Notes under the pieces: generated by a model
What the model was told of the DNA's origin: nothing
What the model saw: the letters and a program-made list of their open reading frames with translations, nothing else
Databases searched by the model: none
Virus record (IMG/VR): IMGVR_UViG_3300036985_003015
Coordinates: 1-44,579 of that record
Source of the DNA: a virus
DNA: 44,579 nt
Reading direction: 5' to 3' (one strand)
In this document: piece after piece, positions 16,666 to 23,383 of the stretch
How the letters are laid out: each line of letters starts with the position of its first letter
How positions within the stretch are numbered: position 1 is the stretch's first letter
Program-made: the position numbers and the translations under genes

Positions 16666-17170
16666 GGCTTGTTACCTTTATGTCATTGATGCTAGTGGTT
16701 TCTTGCAAGTTGCTTTTAATCTCCCAAAGAAGTCTCTTCACCCCTCCGTTGCCTACAGCATCGCGCATTGCTTTGAGTCTGTCATCAGAAGTGGACTCTG
16801 ACCAGGACTCTCTTGGCTCAAGCTCTTTTACACAAACCCACCCAGCTGCGCGAAGGCTTGCCCCGCTCTCGTCGTGTTGCGTGTAGGTAATACATCTCTT
16901 GTACCCCATCGCCTTACCAGCGCGCCATATGGCACCATACAGCATGCTGTTTGCATTGGCTGTACCATCGGTGCATGTCCTGTTAACCTCTAACGTTAAG
17001 CCGTCGTCAAAGTGTCTTGCTACCGGACGGCCTGCCATTGCCACGCCAACTAACACACCGTTGTTCTGTAGGCCTATGCTAAACTTATGACCCCTGGGCG
17101 GCTTGTTGTGTCTATGAAGTAGTGTAACGAAAGCGCAGGCAGCTCTAAAGGTTATTGGAACAACCATCAT
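16658..17170 (-). CDS. XF1762-family GNAT-like protein
   Basis: A 170-residue protein matching the XF1762 family as I remember it: FVTLLHRHNKPPRGHKFSIGL near the N-terminus, then VGVAMAGRPVARHFDDGLTLEVNRTCTDGTANANSMLYGAIWRAGKAMGYKRCITYTQHDESGASLRAAGW. The family is predicted to have an acetyltransferase (GNAT) fold, but its substrate is not established. It lies between TerS and TerL, overlapping the first by four bases and the second by eight, so it is co-translated with the packaging enzymes. It could modify a host or phage component during late infection. The C-terminal 45 residues are charged and variable. Confidence 0.8.
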   Translation of the reverse strand: MMVVPITFRAACAFVTLLHRHNKPPRGHKFSIGLQNNGVLVGVAMAGRPVARHFDDGLTLEVNRTCTDGTANANSMLYGAIWRAGKAMGYKRCITYTQHDESGASLRAAGWVCVKELEPRESWSESTSDDRLKAMRDAVGNGGVKRLLWEIKSNLQETTSINDIKVTSHD

Positions 17171-17700
17171 ACATCAGTCACCACCTTAAGACCATCTAGG
17201 CTCTCGTCTGAGGCCTTCGCGGTTAGTCTGAGGTACTCGGTCAGCTCGTCGTCAGTTAAGCGGCTCAGCTTGATCTCACTAGCGAGCGTGCCGTTCAAGT
17301 TAATGTTCTTGCTCTCGATCTTATCAACGTAGAGGCCGCTGACCTTGCCTCGCAGCATCTCGCCGTTGATGGCCGCAGAGTACTGATCCTTGGCTGCAGC
17401 GAGGTCACTCAGCTGGCCCAACTTGTTTATGTGCTCCTCGAGTGTGATCTGCACCTTCTTGATCACAGGAGCGCGCAACTCCGCGATGCGAGCCATGACG
17501 TGAGGTCGCTGTGCGACAGTCTTAGCTGCAGCGTGGATGGTGCGCTCTTTGTAGCGACTTGTGTCGTAGGCCGCCCTGTAGGCATCTGATTGCCCCAAGC
17601 CACGCACGATGTTCTGACAGAAGACCTCCTCTGCGGATGTTACGCCACTAGGCATCAGCGTCGTTGAGGCTCTCTCGCGTGGCTCACTCACTTCACTCAT
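17167..17700 (-). CDS. terS: Terminase small subunit
   Basis: A 177-residue protein. The N-terminal half contains the helix-turn-helix pattern of small terminase subunits: EVFCQNIVRGLGQSDAYRAAYDTSRYKERTIHAAAKTVAQRPHVMARIAELR (about residues 25-76). The coiled oligomerisation helices follow (about 80-120) and a C-terminal tail likely contacts TerL. It recognises the packaging start site on phage DNA and stimulates TerL. It overlaps the XF1762-like gene by four bases (ATGA) and the HTH gene upstream in the same way. Identification is by motif and by position at the head of the packaging operon. Confidence 0.85.
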   Translation of the reverse strand: MSEVSEPRERASTTLMPSGVTSAEEVFCQNIVRGLGQSDAYRAAYDTSRYKERTIHAAAKTVAQRPHVMARIAELRAPVIKKVQITLEEHINKLGQLSDLAAAKDQYSAAINGEMLRGKVSGLYVDKIESKNINLNGTLASEIKLSRLTDDELTEYLRLTAKASDESLDGLKVVTDV

Positions 17701-17951
17701 GCTTTAAGTCCTGACAAATGTTCAATCGTAAGTGTAAACCCTTCACGTCTTGCGATGTGAATAATTTCAATCCAATACTTCTGCGGGATGTGGCCGTCTG
17801 TTCCCTTCATGATCTTAGGGTAGGTCCAGCGGGTGATCGTGCTCGGACTGATGCCAAGCTTCTTGGCCAAGGATCGGTTGCTCTTAAACTTAGACAAGAC
17901 CGTCGAGGCGGGCTTCTTGTTCATCAGGTGGCTGTACTCTTCGTTGCTCAT
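17697..17951 (-). CDS. Small helix-turn-helix DNA-binding protein
   Basis: I choose ATG 17951 (MSNEEYSHLMNKKP), preceded by TTGGAAAACAA; a TTG seven codons upstream is possible but has no ribosome binding site. The 84-residue product has a clear Cro-like helix-turn-helix, NRSLAKKLGISPSTITRWTYP (about 28-48), then GHIPQKYWIEIIHIARREGF. This pattern is common in small phage and prophage regulators. It is the first gene of the packaging operon, with TerS overlapping its stop. Its promoter carries a sequence block shared with the three early promoters, so it is a candidate for the factor that binds that block. Confidence 0.75.
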   Translation of the reverse strand: MSNEEYSHLMNKKPASTVLSKFKSNRSLAKKLGISPSTITRWTYPKIMKGTDGHIPQKYWIEIIHIARREGFTLTIEHLSGLKA

Positions 17952-17980
17952 TTGTTTTCCAATATCAATCAACAGCCGAC

Positions 17981-18011
17981 AGTATAAACTACTTATGCGT
18001 TTCTCTCAACA
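17981..18011 (-). promoter_or_regulatory. Sigma-70 promoter of the packaging/head operon, with shared operator block
   Basis: Reading leftwards, a -35 TTGAGA (18009-18004) and a -10 TATACT (17986-17981) are separated by 17 bp, about 30 bp upstream of the HTH gene start. On the plus strand 17997-18011 reads GCGTTTCTCTCAACA, identical to the core of the early promoter at 29122-29153 and nearly identical to those at 18094 and 18894. The same DNA element thus lies over the -35 of the divergent late promoter. Confidence 0.65.
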
Positions 18012-18093
18012 TACAAAGACAACTTAAATAAAATTGCCTTTGAAACCCAATCATAGCCTCATCGTTAAAAATAATTAAAAATAATTAAAAATA

Positions 18094-18125
18094 AGTGTTG
18101 CGTTTACCTCAACACTCTGTATAAT
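18094..18125 (+). promoter_or_regulatory. Early promoter P1 with embedded inverted repeat
   Basis: The -35 TTGCGT (18098-18103) and the perfect -10 TATAAT (18120-18125) are 16 bp apart. A 7-bp inverted repeat, AGTGTTG (18094-18100) and CAACACT (18110-18116), covers the -35 and spacer, the expected position of an operator. An AT-rich run (repeated AAAAATAATT) lies just upstream and could be an UP element. The transcript begins with a leader shared with P2 (GTGGTTGGGCAACAC, then AAAACTAAAAGGACT). Confidence 0.8.
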
Positions 18126-18172
18126 CGTTTCTGTGGTTGGGCAACACAATAAAACTAAAAGGACTAAATAAA

Positions 18173-18355
18173 ATGAACGATTACGAATACACAAACTACG
18201 GTACCGATCAAGATCGAGTAGACCAATACACCTCCGTTTACGGCGCTGAAAGAACAGACTCACAGTGGATTCTTTCACCGTACGATACCTGGGAACGCAA
18301 CCCATACTACACAGGCCCAGATCAGGGTCACCCAGAAGACGATTACGACTATTAA
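18173..18355 (+). CDS. Small acidic Tyr/Asp-rich protein
   Basis: The ATG at 18173 follows AAAAGGACTAAATAAA; an upstream TTG in frame has no support. The 60-residue product is rich in Tyr, Asp and Pro (starts MNDYEYTNYGTDQDRVDQ, ends GHPEDDYDY) and strongly acidic. It is the first gene after early promoter P1, so probably among the first made. Small acidic early phage proteins often inhibit or redirect host proteins, but nothing in the sequence shows a particular target. I recognise no family. Confidence 0.65.
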   Translation: MNDYEYTNYGTDQDRVDQYTSVYGAERTDSQWILSPYDTWERNPYYTGPDQGHPEDDYDY

Positions 18356-18361
18356 TTAATA

Positions 18362-18375
18362 GGGCCTTCGGGCCC
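18362..18375 (+). terminator. TTCG-loop hairpin between two early genes
   Basis: GGGCC-TTCG-GGCCC forms a 5-bp GC stem with a TTCG loop right after the stop of the first early gene. Only CTCTT follows, so it is more likely an attenuator or mRNA-stabilising hairpin than a full terminator. Confidence 0.55.
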
Positions 18376-18392
18376 CTCTTAAGGAGAATAAA

Positions 18393-18656
18393 ATGAACAG
18401 CAAACTAAAAAGAAAAGCAGACCAGATCACTAAACGCTTCCCTGGCGTGTGGCTAAAAGACGGTGAGGACTTCAACGGCCACAAGAACACATTGTGGAGC
18501 GGTGAGGGCTCAGAGATCAACGAAAACTACGCGTTCGACTACTACGGCTTCCGCGACACGATGGGCGTACACCCAGAGTTGTTTGAGTACCTAAACAAGA
18601 TAGGCCTGCACTCAGAGTGGCACGACTGCGGTACTGTTTTAATTTACCCTAACTAA
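18393..18656 (+). CDS. Hypothetical early protein
   Basis: An 87-residue protein (MNSKLKRKADQITKRFPGVWLKDGEDFNGH) with a basic N-terminal helix and an aromatic-rich acidic remainder (NYAFDYYGFRDTMGVHPELFEYLNKIGLHSEWHDCGTVLIYPN). It has the compact look of a small globular domain. AAGGAGAATAAA supports ATG 18393. It is the second gene of the P1 unit, after a TTCG hairpin. I do not recognise a family; an early host-takeover role would be a guess from position only. Confidence 0.65.
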   Translation: MNSKLKRKADQITKRFPGVWLKDGEDFNGHKNTLWSGEGSEINENYAFDYYGFRDTMGVHPELFEYLNKIGLHSEWHDCGTVLIYPN

Positions 18657-18667
18657 GGAGACACAAG

Positions 18668-18841
18668 ATGAAACTATCACACGAAGAGGTACTACTGCTA
18701 GTCAACACCATCAACCCAACGGTTGAGTACTACCGCGAGGTTAATGAGAACCGGTTCAAGGCGCTATCAGCGCTGCAGGCCAGGCTCGAAGAGTACCACG
18801 ATACGACCATGCAGCTAGAGTACGAGGCCAACCAAGAGTAG
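18668..18841 (+). CDS. Very small helical early protein
   Basis: A 57-residue frame with ATG 18668 preceded by AAGGAGACACAAG and ending at TAG 18841. The product (MKLSHEEVLLLVNTINPTVEYYREV, then LSALQARLEEYHDTTMQLEYEANQE) is highly helical and Glu-rich with coiled-coil character. It lies 11 bases after the preceding stop, consistent with co-transcription from P1. No named family is recognised. Confidence 0.6.
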   Translation: MKLSHEEVLLLVNTINPTVEYYREVNENRFKALSALQARLEEYHDTTMQLEYEANQE

Positions 18842-18848
18842 GCCAGGT

Positions 18849-18863
18849 GGGGCTTTGGGCCCT
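18849..18863 (+). terminator. Weak GC hairpin before promoter P2
   Basis: GGGC (18850-18853) and GCCC (18859-18862) can form a short stem with a five-base loop just after the stop of the P1 unit, followed by CTACTAAAAATAATT. It lacks a U-run. It may only partly separate the P1 and P2 transcripts. Confidence 0.35.
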
Positions 18864-18893
18864 ACTAAAAATAATTAAAAATAATTGAATAAA

Positions 18894-18925
18894 AGTGTTG
18901 CGTTTACCTCAACACTCTGTATAAT
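18894..18925 (+). promoter_or_regulatory. Early promoter P2, near-exact copy of P1
   Basis: The -35 TTGCGT (18898-18903), 16-bp spacer and -10 TATAAT (18920-18925) are identical to P1, as are the AGTGTTG/CAACACT inverted repeat (18894-18900, 18910-18916), the AT-rich upstream run and the leader up to the ribosome binding site. Only a few bases differ (TAATGG for TAATCG, GGTAGGG for GGTTGGG). The identity of about 90 bp of non-coding DNA is too long for chance and shows a duplicated control unit. Confidence 0.82.
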
Positions 18926-18972
18926 GGTTTCTGTGGTAGGGCAACACAATAAAACTAAAAGGACTAAATAAA

Positions 18973-19257
18973 ATGACAAACCTAGCTAAACTACAAGCAA
19001 CAACTCAAATCGACCAACTAGGCATCTTGTTAGCTCAAATCGCTGACCTTGAGGCACAGGCCGAGATCATCAAGAACGATCTTAAATCAAACGAAGGCGT
19101 TATCGAGGGTGACCTCTTCCGTGGCGTTGTTACTCTTTCAGAAAGAAAGACAGTCGACAACAAGGCGGTCTTCATCGCTGCCGACGTACCAGCAGAACTA
19201 ATCGCTAAGTACACAAAGACAACGGCTGTTATCACCTTAAAAGTAACTTCACGCTAA
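18973..19257 (+). CDS. Hypothetical early protein
   Basis: A 94-residue protein immediately after promoter P2. A helical first half (QIDQLGILLAQIADLEAQAEIIKNDLKSN), probably a coiled coil, is followed by a small beta-rich half (GDLFRGVVTLSERKTVDNKAVFIAADVPAELIAKYTKTTAVITLKV). I recall similar short proteins in environmental phages but no function. ATG 18973 follows AAAAGGACTAAATAAA, the same leader as in the P1 unit. The SprT-like protease gene follows 11 bases later. Confidence 0.65.
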   Translation: MTNLAKLQATTQIDQLGILLAQIADLEAQAEIIKNDLKSNEGVIEGDLFRGVVTLSERKTVDNKAVFIAADVPAELIAKYTKTTAVITLKVTSR

Positions 19258-19268
19258 GGGGAAAGGAC

Positions 19269-19727
19269 ATGAAACTATCAAGCGCAACTAAGATAGCCAT
19301 GACCCTAATGAAAGAACATGGCTTGTTGACCCAAGGTTGGAAGTTCACTTACGACAGGGCCGTTCGCAGGTTTGGCCTTTGCAGCTACAAAGAAAAAACC
19401 ATCAGCTTAAGCAAACACCTGGTAGAGCTTAACGATGAAAAGCAAATGATTGACACCATGCTGCATGAGATTGCTCACGCGTTGGTTGGTAAGGGCCACG
19501 GCCACAATCGCACTTGGCAACGTCAGGCCGTTAGCATCGGCTGCAGCGGGACTAGATGTTACGGGAGAGAGGTTGTTAGGCCTAAAGCAAAGTACTCACT
19601 AACCTGCCCCAACTGTAGCCGTGTAACAACCCGATCAAAGCTTTGCAGCGGACTTGCTTGTGGGGCCTGCTGCAGACAATACAACGGTGGTAAATACTCT
19701 GCTGCCTATCAATTTATAGTTAACTAG
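19269..19727 (+). CDS. SprT-like zinc metalloprotease
   Basis: A 152-residue protein with the metallopeptidase motif H-E-I-A-H at residues 66-70 followed by ALVGKGHGHNRTW, matching the HExxH...H zinc site of SprT/Spartan enzymes. After it comes a C-terminal zinc ribbon (CPNC near 113 and CGAC near 134). Spartan proteases cut proteins crosslinked to DNA, and the phage version may clear obstacles from replicating DNA or degrade a host factor; which is not visible here. It lies in the P2 early unit. The start fits a ribosome binding site (AAGGGGAAAGGAC). Family assignment is confident, substrate unknown. Confidence 0.87.
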   Translation: MKLSSATKIAMTLMKEHGLLTQGWKFTYDRAVRRFGLCSYKEKTISLSKHLVELNDEKQMIDTMLHEIAHALVGKGHGHNRTWQRQAVSIGCSGTRCYGREVVRPKAKYSLTCPNCSRVTTRSKLCSGLACGACCRQYNGGKYSAAYQFIVN

Positions 19728-19737
19728 GAGAACCGAC

Positions 19738-19950
19738 ATGACAACATCAACACAAACAACTTGGACGCCCTACGACGCCTCAGCGTGCGTGGAGGGCTTC
19801 GACGGCGAAGACCACGATCAGGACACAATCATCTCAGCCTGGCAGTACCTACTAGACACAGGACTCGTCTGGCAGCTGCAAGGTTGGTACGGCCGTGCAG
19901 CCAACGAACTAATCGAAGCCGGCTTCATCACCCCACCAACCACACACTAA
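19738..19950 (+). CDS. Small conserved phage protein (AWQYLLDTGLVWQLQGWYGR type)
   Basis: A 70-residue protein. Its core, AWQYLLDTGLVWQLQGWYGR followed by AANELIEAG, is one I recall from many unrelated phages, where it is an uncharacterised small protein. The N-terminal 30 residues are polar and acidic. ATG 19738 follows AGGAGAACCGAC. It is the last gene of the P2 unit, followed within 50 bases by a strong hairpin. Function unknown despite wide distribution. Confidence 0.72.
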   Translation: MTTSTQTTWTPYDASACVEGFDGEDHDQDTIISAWQYLLDTGLVWQLQGWYGRAANELIEAGFITPPTTH

Positions 19951-19965
19951 TCTTACCCTCCAACC

Positions 19966-20020
19966 GAACCGAGTAACCAGCACCCTAATTTGAAATAGGG
20001 GTGCGGTGCTCGGTTCTTCT
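19966..20020 (+). terminator. Terminator of the P2 early unit
   Basis: An 8-bp stem GAACCGAG (19966-19973) and CTCGGTTC (20009-20016) encloses a second stem, GCACCCTA (19980-19987) with TAGGGGTGC (19996-20004, one extra G), and is followed by TTCTTAT. It is well placed to end transcription after the last gene of the unit. Confidence 0.7.
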
Positions 20021-20041
20021 TATACTACTTAAATGTGTAAT

Positions 20042-20086
20042 GTGTGTGTGTTTTATGTGTGTACCAATTCCAAAACATACACACAC
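20042..20086. repeat. TG/CA-rich imperfect hairpin in the convergent intergenic region
   Basis: A TG-repeat arm (20042-20054) can pair with a CA-repeat arm (20072-20086) with a two-base bulge. It lies between the early plus-strand genes and the 3' end of the primase gene. The rest of 19951-20228 is AT-rich and holds no convincing gene. This may be a relaxed simple-sequence stretch. Confidence 0.35.
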
Positions 20087-20170
20087 TAATCTCATATGAA
20101 TACTTTTTACCCTTTAACCGATAACCGATATCCTAAATAAAGAATATATAGTAAAAACAAAGAGATAAAT

Positions 20171-20194
20171 AGGGGCGCGGTTAGGGGCGCGGTT
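20171..20194. repeat. Tandem 12-bp direct repeat
   Basis: AGGGGCGCGGTT occurs twice head to tail. The inverted sequence ACCGCGCCCCTAA recurs at 20320-20332 inside the primase gene, and a shorter related GC-rich motif forms the terminator next to it at 20199-20225. The cluster may be remnants of duplicated terminator arms or protein-binding sites. Confidence 0.5.
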
Positions 20195-20198
20195 GCAA

Positions 20199-20225
20199 AA
20201 AAGGGCGCAGTGACCGCGCCCTTTT
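20199..20225. terminator. Bidirectional terminator between early genes and primase gene
   Basis: A perfect 10-bp inverted repeat, AAAAGGGCGC (20199-20208) and GCGCCCTTTT (20216-20225) with a 7-base loop, ends in U-runs in both directions. It lies 4 bases from the primase-helicase stop, so it ends the minus-strand operon and stops leftover plus-strand transcription. Confidence 0.85.
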
Positions 20226-20228
20226 AGC

Positions 20229-22676
20229 TTAAAATTCTACCTTCTCTAAAAAATTACCGGTTTTGTTGCTGTAAAAGTCTCGGACAATATTTTTTACCTC
20301 CAACACGCGCGCGTCATCGACCGCGCCCCTAATCCACACATAATGATGCCCATCGTTGTAGATCTTTATCTTACGTCCAGGGATGGGGGAGTACCCCATC
20401 TCAGACAGGATAATAGAGGCCGTCCTATTCTTAGGTAGCTCGCCGCCCTGGCCCAAGACAACCTTATTCATCCAGGTAATGTCAACAATCTTATCGTTAA
20501 TAACCTCGCAGGTGTTGTTGCTGATAGCGTCGTCCATCGCGTCCCACTCAGGCGACACGCTCAAGGCTTTCATCTCACGCTTGGCCCCGGTGTCCGGCGC
20601 ACGTCCGCTAGGGTCGAAGCTCTTAGCAATCTTCCTATCGAGTAAGAACCTAGCGATAGCGTCTGGGCGACGTCGTGTGTTAGCGAACAGGTCGTCGAAG
20701 TAGTCACGAGCCTTCTCACGGCCACCGAAGGCGTCGAACAACTCCTCCTCGCTCTGTATCCTAGAGAACATAGCGCAGTAGCGGCGCTCACCGTCGCCCA
20801 AGGGTACCGCGTCCTTGTGGTTGGTCAGCAAGAAGTACGAGGTGAAGTTAGGCACGGTCCTGTGGTCGCGGCCCTTCTCCTCGATCTGTATCGTCGAGTT
20901 AGATATGATAGGCTTGAGCTTGTCAAGGATCTCGTACTTGTTGGTGCCGGCGATGCGGATCTCTTCGACCACCGTAACGATAGAGCCGTGAGCCCAGCCG
21001 GTGAAGCGGCCAGAGATGGCCTGCGTGTCCAGCGACCGGACGTTGCTGCCGAGCAGCTCCTCGAAGACGTTTCCAAAGTAGCTCTTGCCGGTACCGGGGG
21101 CACCCTGCAGCAGCATTGCCCAGCCCACTCGCTTGCCTGGGTTCTGATAGATGTAGGCCATCCAGTCTAGGAAGAGGTCCTGCTCGTCCGTTGACTCAAG
21201 CGTGAACGCGACGTGCTTCAGGAACATGTCAACAACCTGCTGGCCGTCGGCGTCGATAACCTCACACGGGCTGACGCCCTTGGGTGAGTAAGAGTTCATC
21301 ATGCGCTTGTGCTCGTACGTGAAGAACTTACCGGCAGCGGGGAAGAACATAACGTCCACCACGGTCTGAAGGTCGTAGTTAACCAGGGCGAGCTGTGAGG
21401 CCTGACGCTCGGCAGCCACGCACTCAGGCTCGCGGTCGAACTTAGCGTTGAAGGCCTCGCGCTTGATCATGTAGTCGGCCACGTCCGCGTTGGCGAACGA
21501 GCAGGTGTTCTCGACGTAGACCCAAGGGTCCAGCCAGTCCGGCTGCACAACGGAGTGAGTCCTGGCGACCCGTGAGGCCTGCATCTCTTTAGTGATAGCA
21601 CCCTTGGCGATCTTGTTGAGCTTACCGAAGTGGTCGGCGAGCTCACTCACGACACTGGACCGGTAGACCGGCGGCAGCACGTGGTCGCTCATGGCGGTGA
21701 TCTTGTCCTTGAACAGCTGGTACTCGTCGAAGGTGGCGACCTTGGCCGCCTCAAGCAGCAAGGACTCGAACATGTTGTCGACGGCCACGACGCCACCGGC
21801 CTCTTTAACCCAGTGCATGATCGAGGCGAACGTGATGGGTGACTCAGAGCCACCGAACGAGCGCCACTTGGTTGGCATCTCTGACTCATCGAAGCGCTCA
21901 CCGTCGGCGCTGGACCAAGCGACCCAGCGTTCAAAGCCGGCAGCCGACCCTTGGAACTGATGGAAGATGGCCATGCCGACCTTGACCCAAGTGTCGTACT
22001 CGACGTTCCTTGGGTCCAAGGCGGACAGGTAGGCGTCGACCATCTCAGGTGTGATGTCGAGCGGCTGGTTGGCTAGCGCGGCGCTGAGCTCATCGAGCCC
22101 GTCGTCTGAAGAGTCGACCGTGACGTGTCTCTCGACACCAGGGATGATGTCAGGCACCTGCAGCTCATCGCCATCCTGCGTCATGGACCAGCACTCACCA
22201 CCCTCAGGGTGCTGCGGCAAGAACATCGCCTGGTTAGGCACGGACGAGCACTTGTCGAAGGCCTCGAACGGGATCGTGGTGTTGAGCATGAAGTTGATAG
22301 CTAAGGCGCGGTACTCGTCGGGAGTGACCTCACGGCTGAGCGGGAGCACGACGCGAATGCGCGGCTTCTTCTTGTCGTGACGGTAGCTTGAGTAGGCGAC
22401 GAACGCGCCGGGCACGCTGATCTCAAGATCAAACGCCAGGTCCTCAATCGATCCAACGTAGCCATCGATGTCTAGCACGAGCAGCGTACGCGCGACCATG
22501 AACTCTTCCTTGCGCACGTCACCCTTGTAGTAACCACCGACCAGGTACTTGCCGCCCTTCTTAGCCGCGACCGTGTGAGTCGATAGCTGCTTCATTATAT
22601 GTTGCCAACCGCGAACGACGGTGACGACCTTATTACTCGATTCTGTCTTACCAATCGAGAGATTGTATGTTTTCAT
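20229..22676 (-). CDS. Primase-helicase fusion (AEP-like primase, PriCT, SF3 helicase)
   Basis: I choose ATG 22676 (MKTYNLSIGKTESSN); a TTG four codons upstream is possible. The 815-residue protein has an N-terminal archaeo-eukaryotic type primase region with LLVLDIDGY (about 66-74) and SSYRHDKKKPRIRVVLPLSR. A PriCT-2-like helical domain follows (YLSALDPRNVEYDTWVKVGMAIFHQF... to WVKEAGG, about 215-300). The C-terminal superfamily 3 helicase carries Walker A GAPGTGKSYFG near 525, VVEEIR as Walker B, and LLTNHKDAVPLGDGERRY. It should unwind DNA and prime replication for the family B polymerase on the other strand. It follows the small repressor gene in one operon, opposite in direction to all other replication genes. 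Confidence 0.85.
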   Translation of the reverse strand: MKTYNLSIGKTESSNKVVTVVRGWQHIMKQLSTHTVAAKKGGKYLVGGYYKGDVRKEEFMVARTLLVLDIDGYVGSIEDLAFDLEISVPGAFVAYSSYRHDKKKPRIRVVLPLSREVTPDEYRALAINFMLNTTIPFEAFDKCSSVPNQAMFLPQHPEGGECWSMTQDGDELQVPDIIPGVERHVTVDSSDDGLDELSAALANQPLDITPEMVDAYLSALDPRNVEYDTWVKVGMAIFHQFQGSAAGFERWVAWSSADGERFDESEMPTKWRSFGGSESPITFASIMHWVKEAGGVVAVDNMFESLLLEAAKVATFDEYQLFKDKITAMSDHVLPPVYRSSVVSELADHFGKLNKIAKGAITKEMQASRVARTHSVVQPDWLDPWVYVENTCSFANADVADYMIKREAFNAKFDREPECVAAERQASQLALVNYDLQTVVDVMFFPAAGKFFTYEHKRMMNSYSPKGVSPCEVIDADGQQVVDMFLKHVAFTLESTDEQDLFLDWMAYIYQNPGKRVGWAMLLQGAPGTGKSYFGNVFEELLGSNVRSLDTQAISGRFTGWAHGSIVTVVEEIRIAGTNKYEILDKLKPIISNSTIQIEEKGRDHRTVPNFTSYFLLTNHKDAVPLGDGERRYCAMFSRIQSEEELFDAFGGREKARDYFDDLFANTRRRPDAIARFLLDRKIAKSFDPSGRAPDTGAKREMKALSVSPEWDAMDDAISNNTCEVINDKIVDITWMNKVVLGQGGELPKNRTASIILSEMGYSPIPGRKIKIYNDGHHYVWIRGAVDDARVLEVKNIVRDFYSNKTGNFLEKVEF

Positions 22677-22696
22677 TGGAGTGTCCAATCTATTAA

Positions 22697-22906
22697 TTAT
22701 TTTTGTAGATCCGCTGACTCGCTTGGTGCTACAATGTCTATCGCCTTAAAGCGGCCGTTAGTGATTCGCTCTATCTCAATCGCTCTACGGGCAGGCAGGC
22801 CACCCGTAGCGATCCACTGACTGACGGCGCCCTGCGTTACCTCTAGCGCGTCGGCCATCTTATCCTGCGTACCGAAGTACGCGACCAGCTCTATTAACTT
22901 ACTCAT
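22697..22906 (-). CDS. Cro/YdaS-like repressor
   Basis: A 69-residue helix-turn-helix protein: QDKMADALEVTQGAVSQWIATGGLPARRAIEIERITNGRF is the classic Cro/YdaS pattern (residues about 14-53). It is the first gene of the operon with the primase-helicase and divergent from the recombination operon. Two tandem 15-bp operator-like sites (22939-22968) lie in the short divergent region; they overlap its own -10. A third, perfectly symmetric, overlaps the ssb promoter. It probably represses itself and both replication units. No CI-type partner or integrase is seen, so this need not mean lysogeny. Confidence 0.82.
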   Translation of the reverse strand: MSKLIELVAYFGTQDKMADALEVTQGAVSQWIATGGLPARRAIEIERITNGRFKAIDIVAPSESADLQK

Positions 22907-22938
22907 TATGATTACCCTTTGGTTGAATACGCAAATAT

Positions 22939-22980
22939 ATTAGCACAAGTAATATTAGCTGTGGTAATATTATTTTGCAA
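22939..22980 (-). promoter_or_regulatory. Repressor-gene promoter with two tandem operators
   Basis: Reading leftwards, -35 TTGCAA (22980-22975), a 17-bp spacer and -10 TAATAT (22957-22952) form a good sigma-70 promoter for the Cro-like gene. Two abutting 15-bp sites, ATTAGCACAAGTAAT (22939-22953) and ATTAGCTGTGGTAAT (22954-22968), overlap the -10. They are imperfect forms of the palindrome at 24509. A divergent plus-strand promoter (candidate -10 TAATAT, 22965-22970) would be covered as well. Confidence 0.7.
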
Positions 22981-23011
22981 TACATCATTTAAAACTAAAA
23001 GGAAAATCAAA

Positions 23012-23383
23012 ATGTCACTAGAAGATAACATCAAAGAGCTAACGCTAGCCATCCACAAACTTACTGTAGCGCTAGACGTTACAACCGCGAGCGTCACACC
23101 GGCATCGACCGAGACCGTCTTCGAGGTAGAGCTTGAGGCCGCGCCGCCTAAGAAGGCCAAGCCTGAGCTGAAGGCCGTACCAATTAAAGAGGCACCGGCC
23201 GACACACCCGAAGTAACACGCGAGAAGCTGAAGGCGCTGTGCCTAGATCTAGTGCGCAAGGACAGAGAGAACTCGCCCAAGGTCAAGGCCATCATCGCTA
23301 GCTTCGGCGGAACCTTGGTGAGCGATGTCTCAACAGAGAAGTTACCTGAGCTTGCTAAACAACTATTGGCGCTAGGCGCATGA
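23012..23383 (+). CDS. Hypothetical protein of the recombination operon
   Basis: The frame is open from 22919 but ATG 23012 (MSLEDNIKELTLAIHKL) follows AAAAGGAAAATCAA and is the likely start, giving 123 residues. An N-terminal helix is followed by a charged Ala/Pro/Lys-rich linker (about 35-75) and a C-terminal helical domain, REKLKALCLDLVRKDRENSPKVKAIIASFGGTLVSDVSTEKLPELAKQLL. I recall similar C-terminal domains in phage proteins next to exonuclease genes, without a known function. It overlaps the Cas4-like exonuclease gene by four bases (ATGA), suggesting a shared role. Confidence 0.65.
   Translation: MSLEDNIKELTLAIHKLTVALDVTTASVTPASTETVFEVELEAAPPKKAKPELKAVPIKEAPADTPEVTREKLKALCLDLVRKDRENSPKVKAIIASFGGTLVSDVSTEKLPELAKQLLALGA

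Noticed and set aside
17697-17972. TTG start seven codons upstream for the HTH gene
   Set aside because: No Shine-Dalgarno sequence precedes it, while ATG 17951 has GGA at suitable spacing and the extra residues add nothing to the domain.
20042-20086. TG/CA repeat as a possible CRISPR or microsatellite locus
   Set aside because: There is only one imperfect hairpin and no spacers; it is a simple-sequence stretch.
22919-23011. 31-residue hydrophobic N-terminal extension of the 23012 gene
   Set aside because: It would translate through the operator region; the ATG at 23012 has a clear ribosome binding site.
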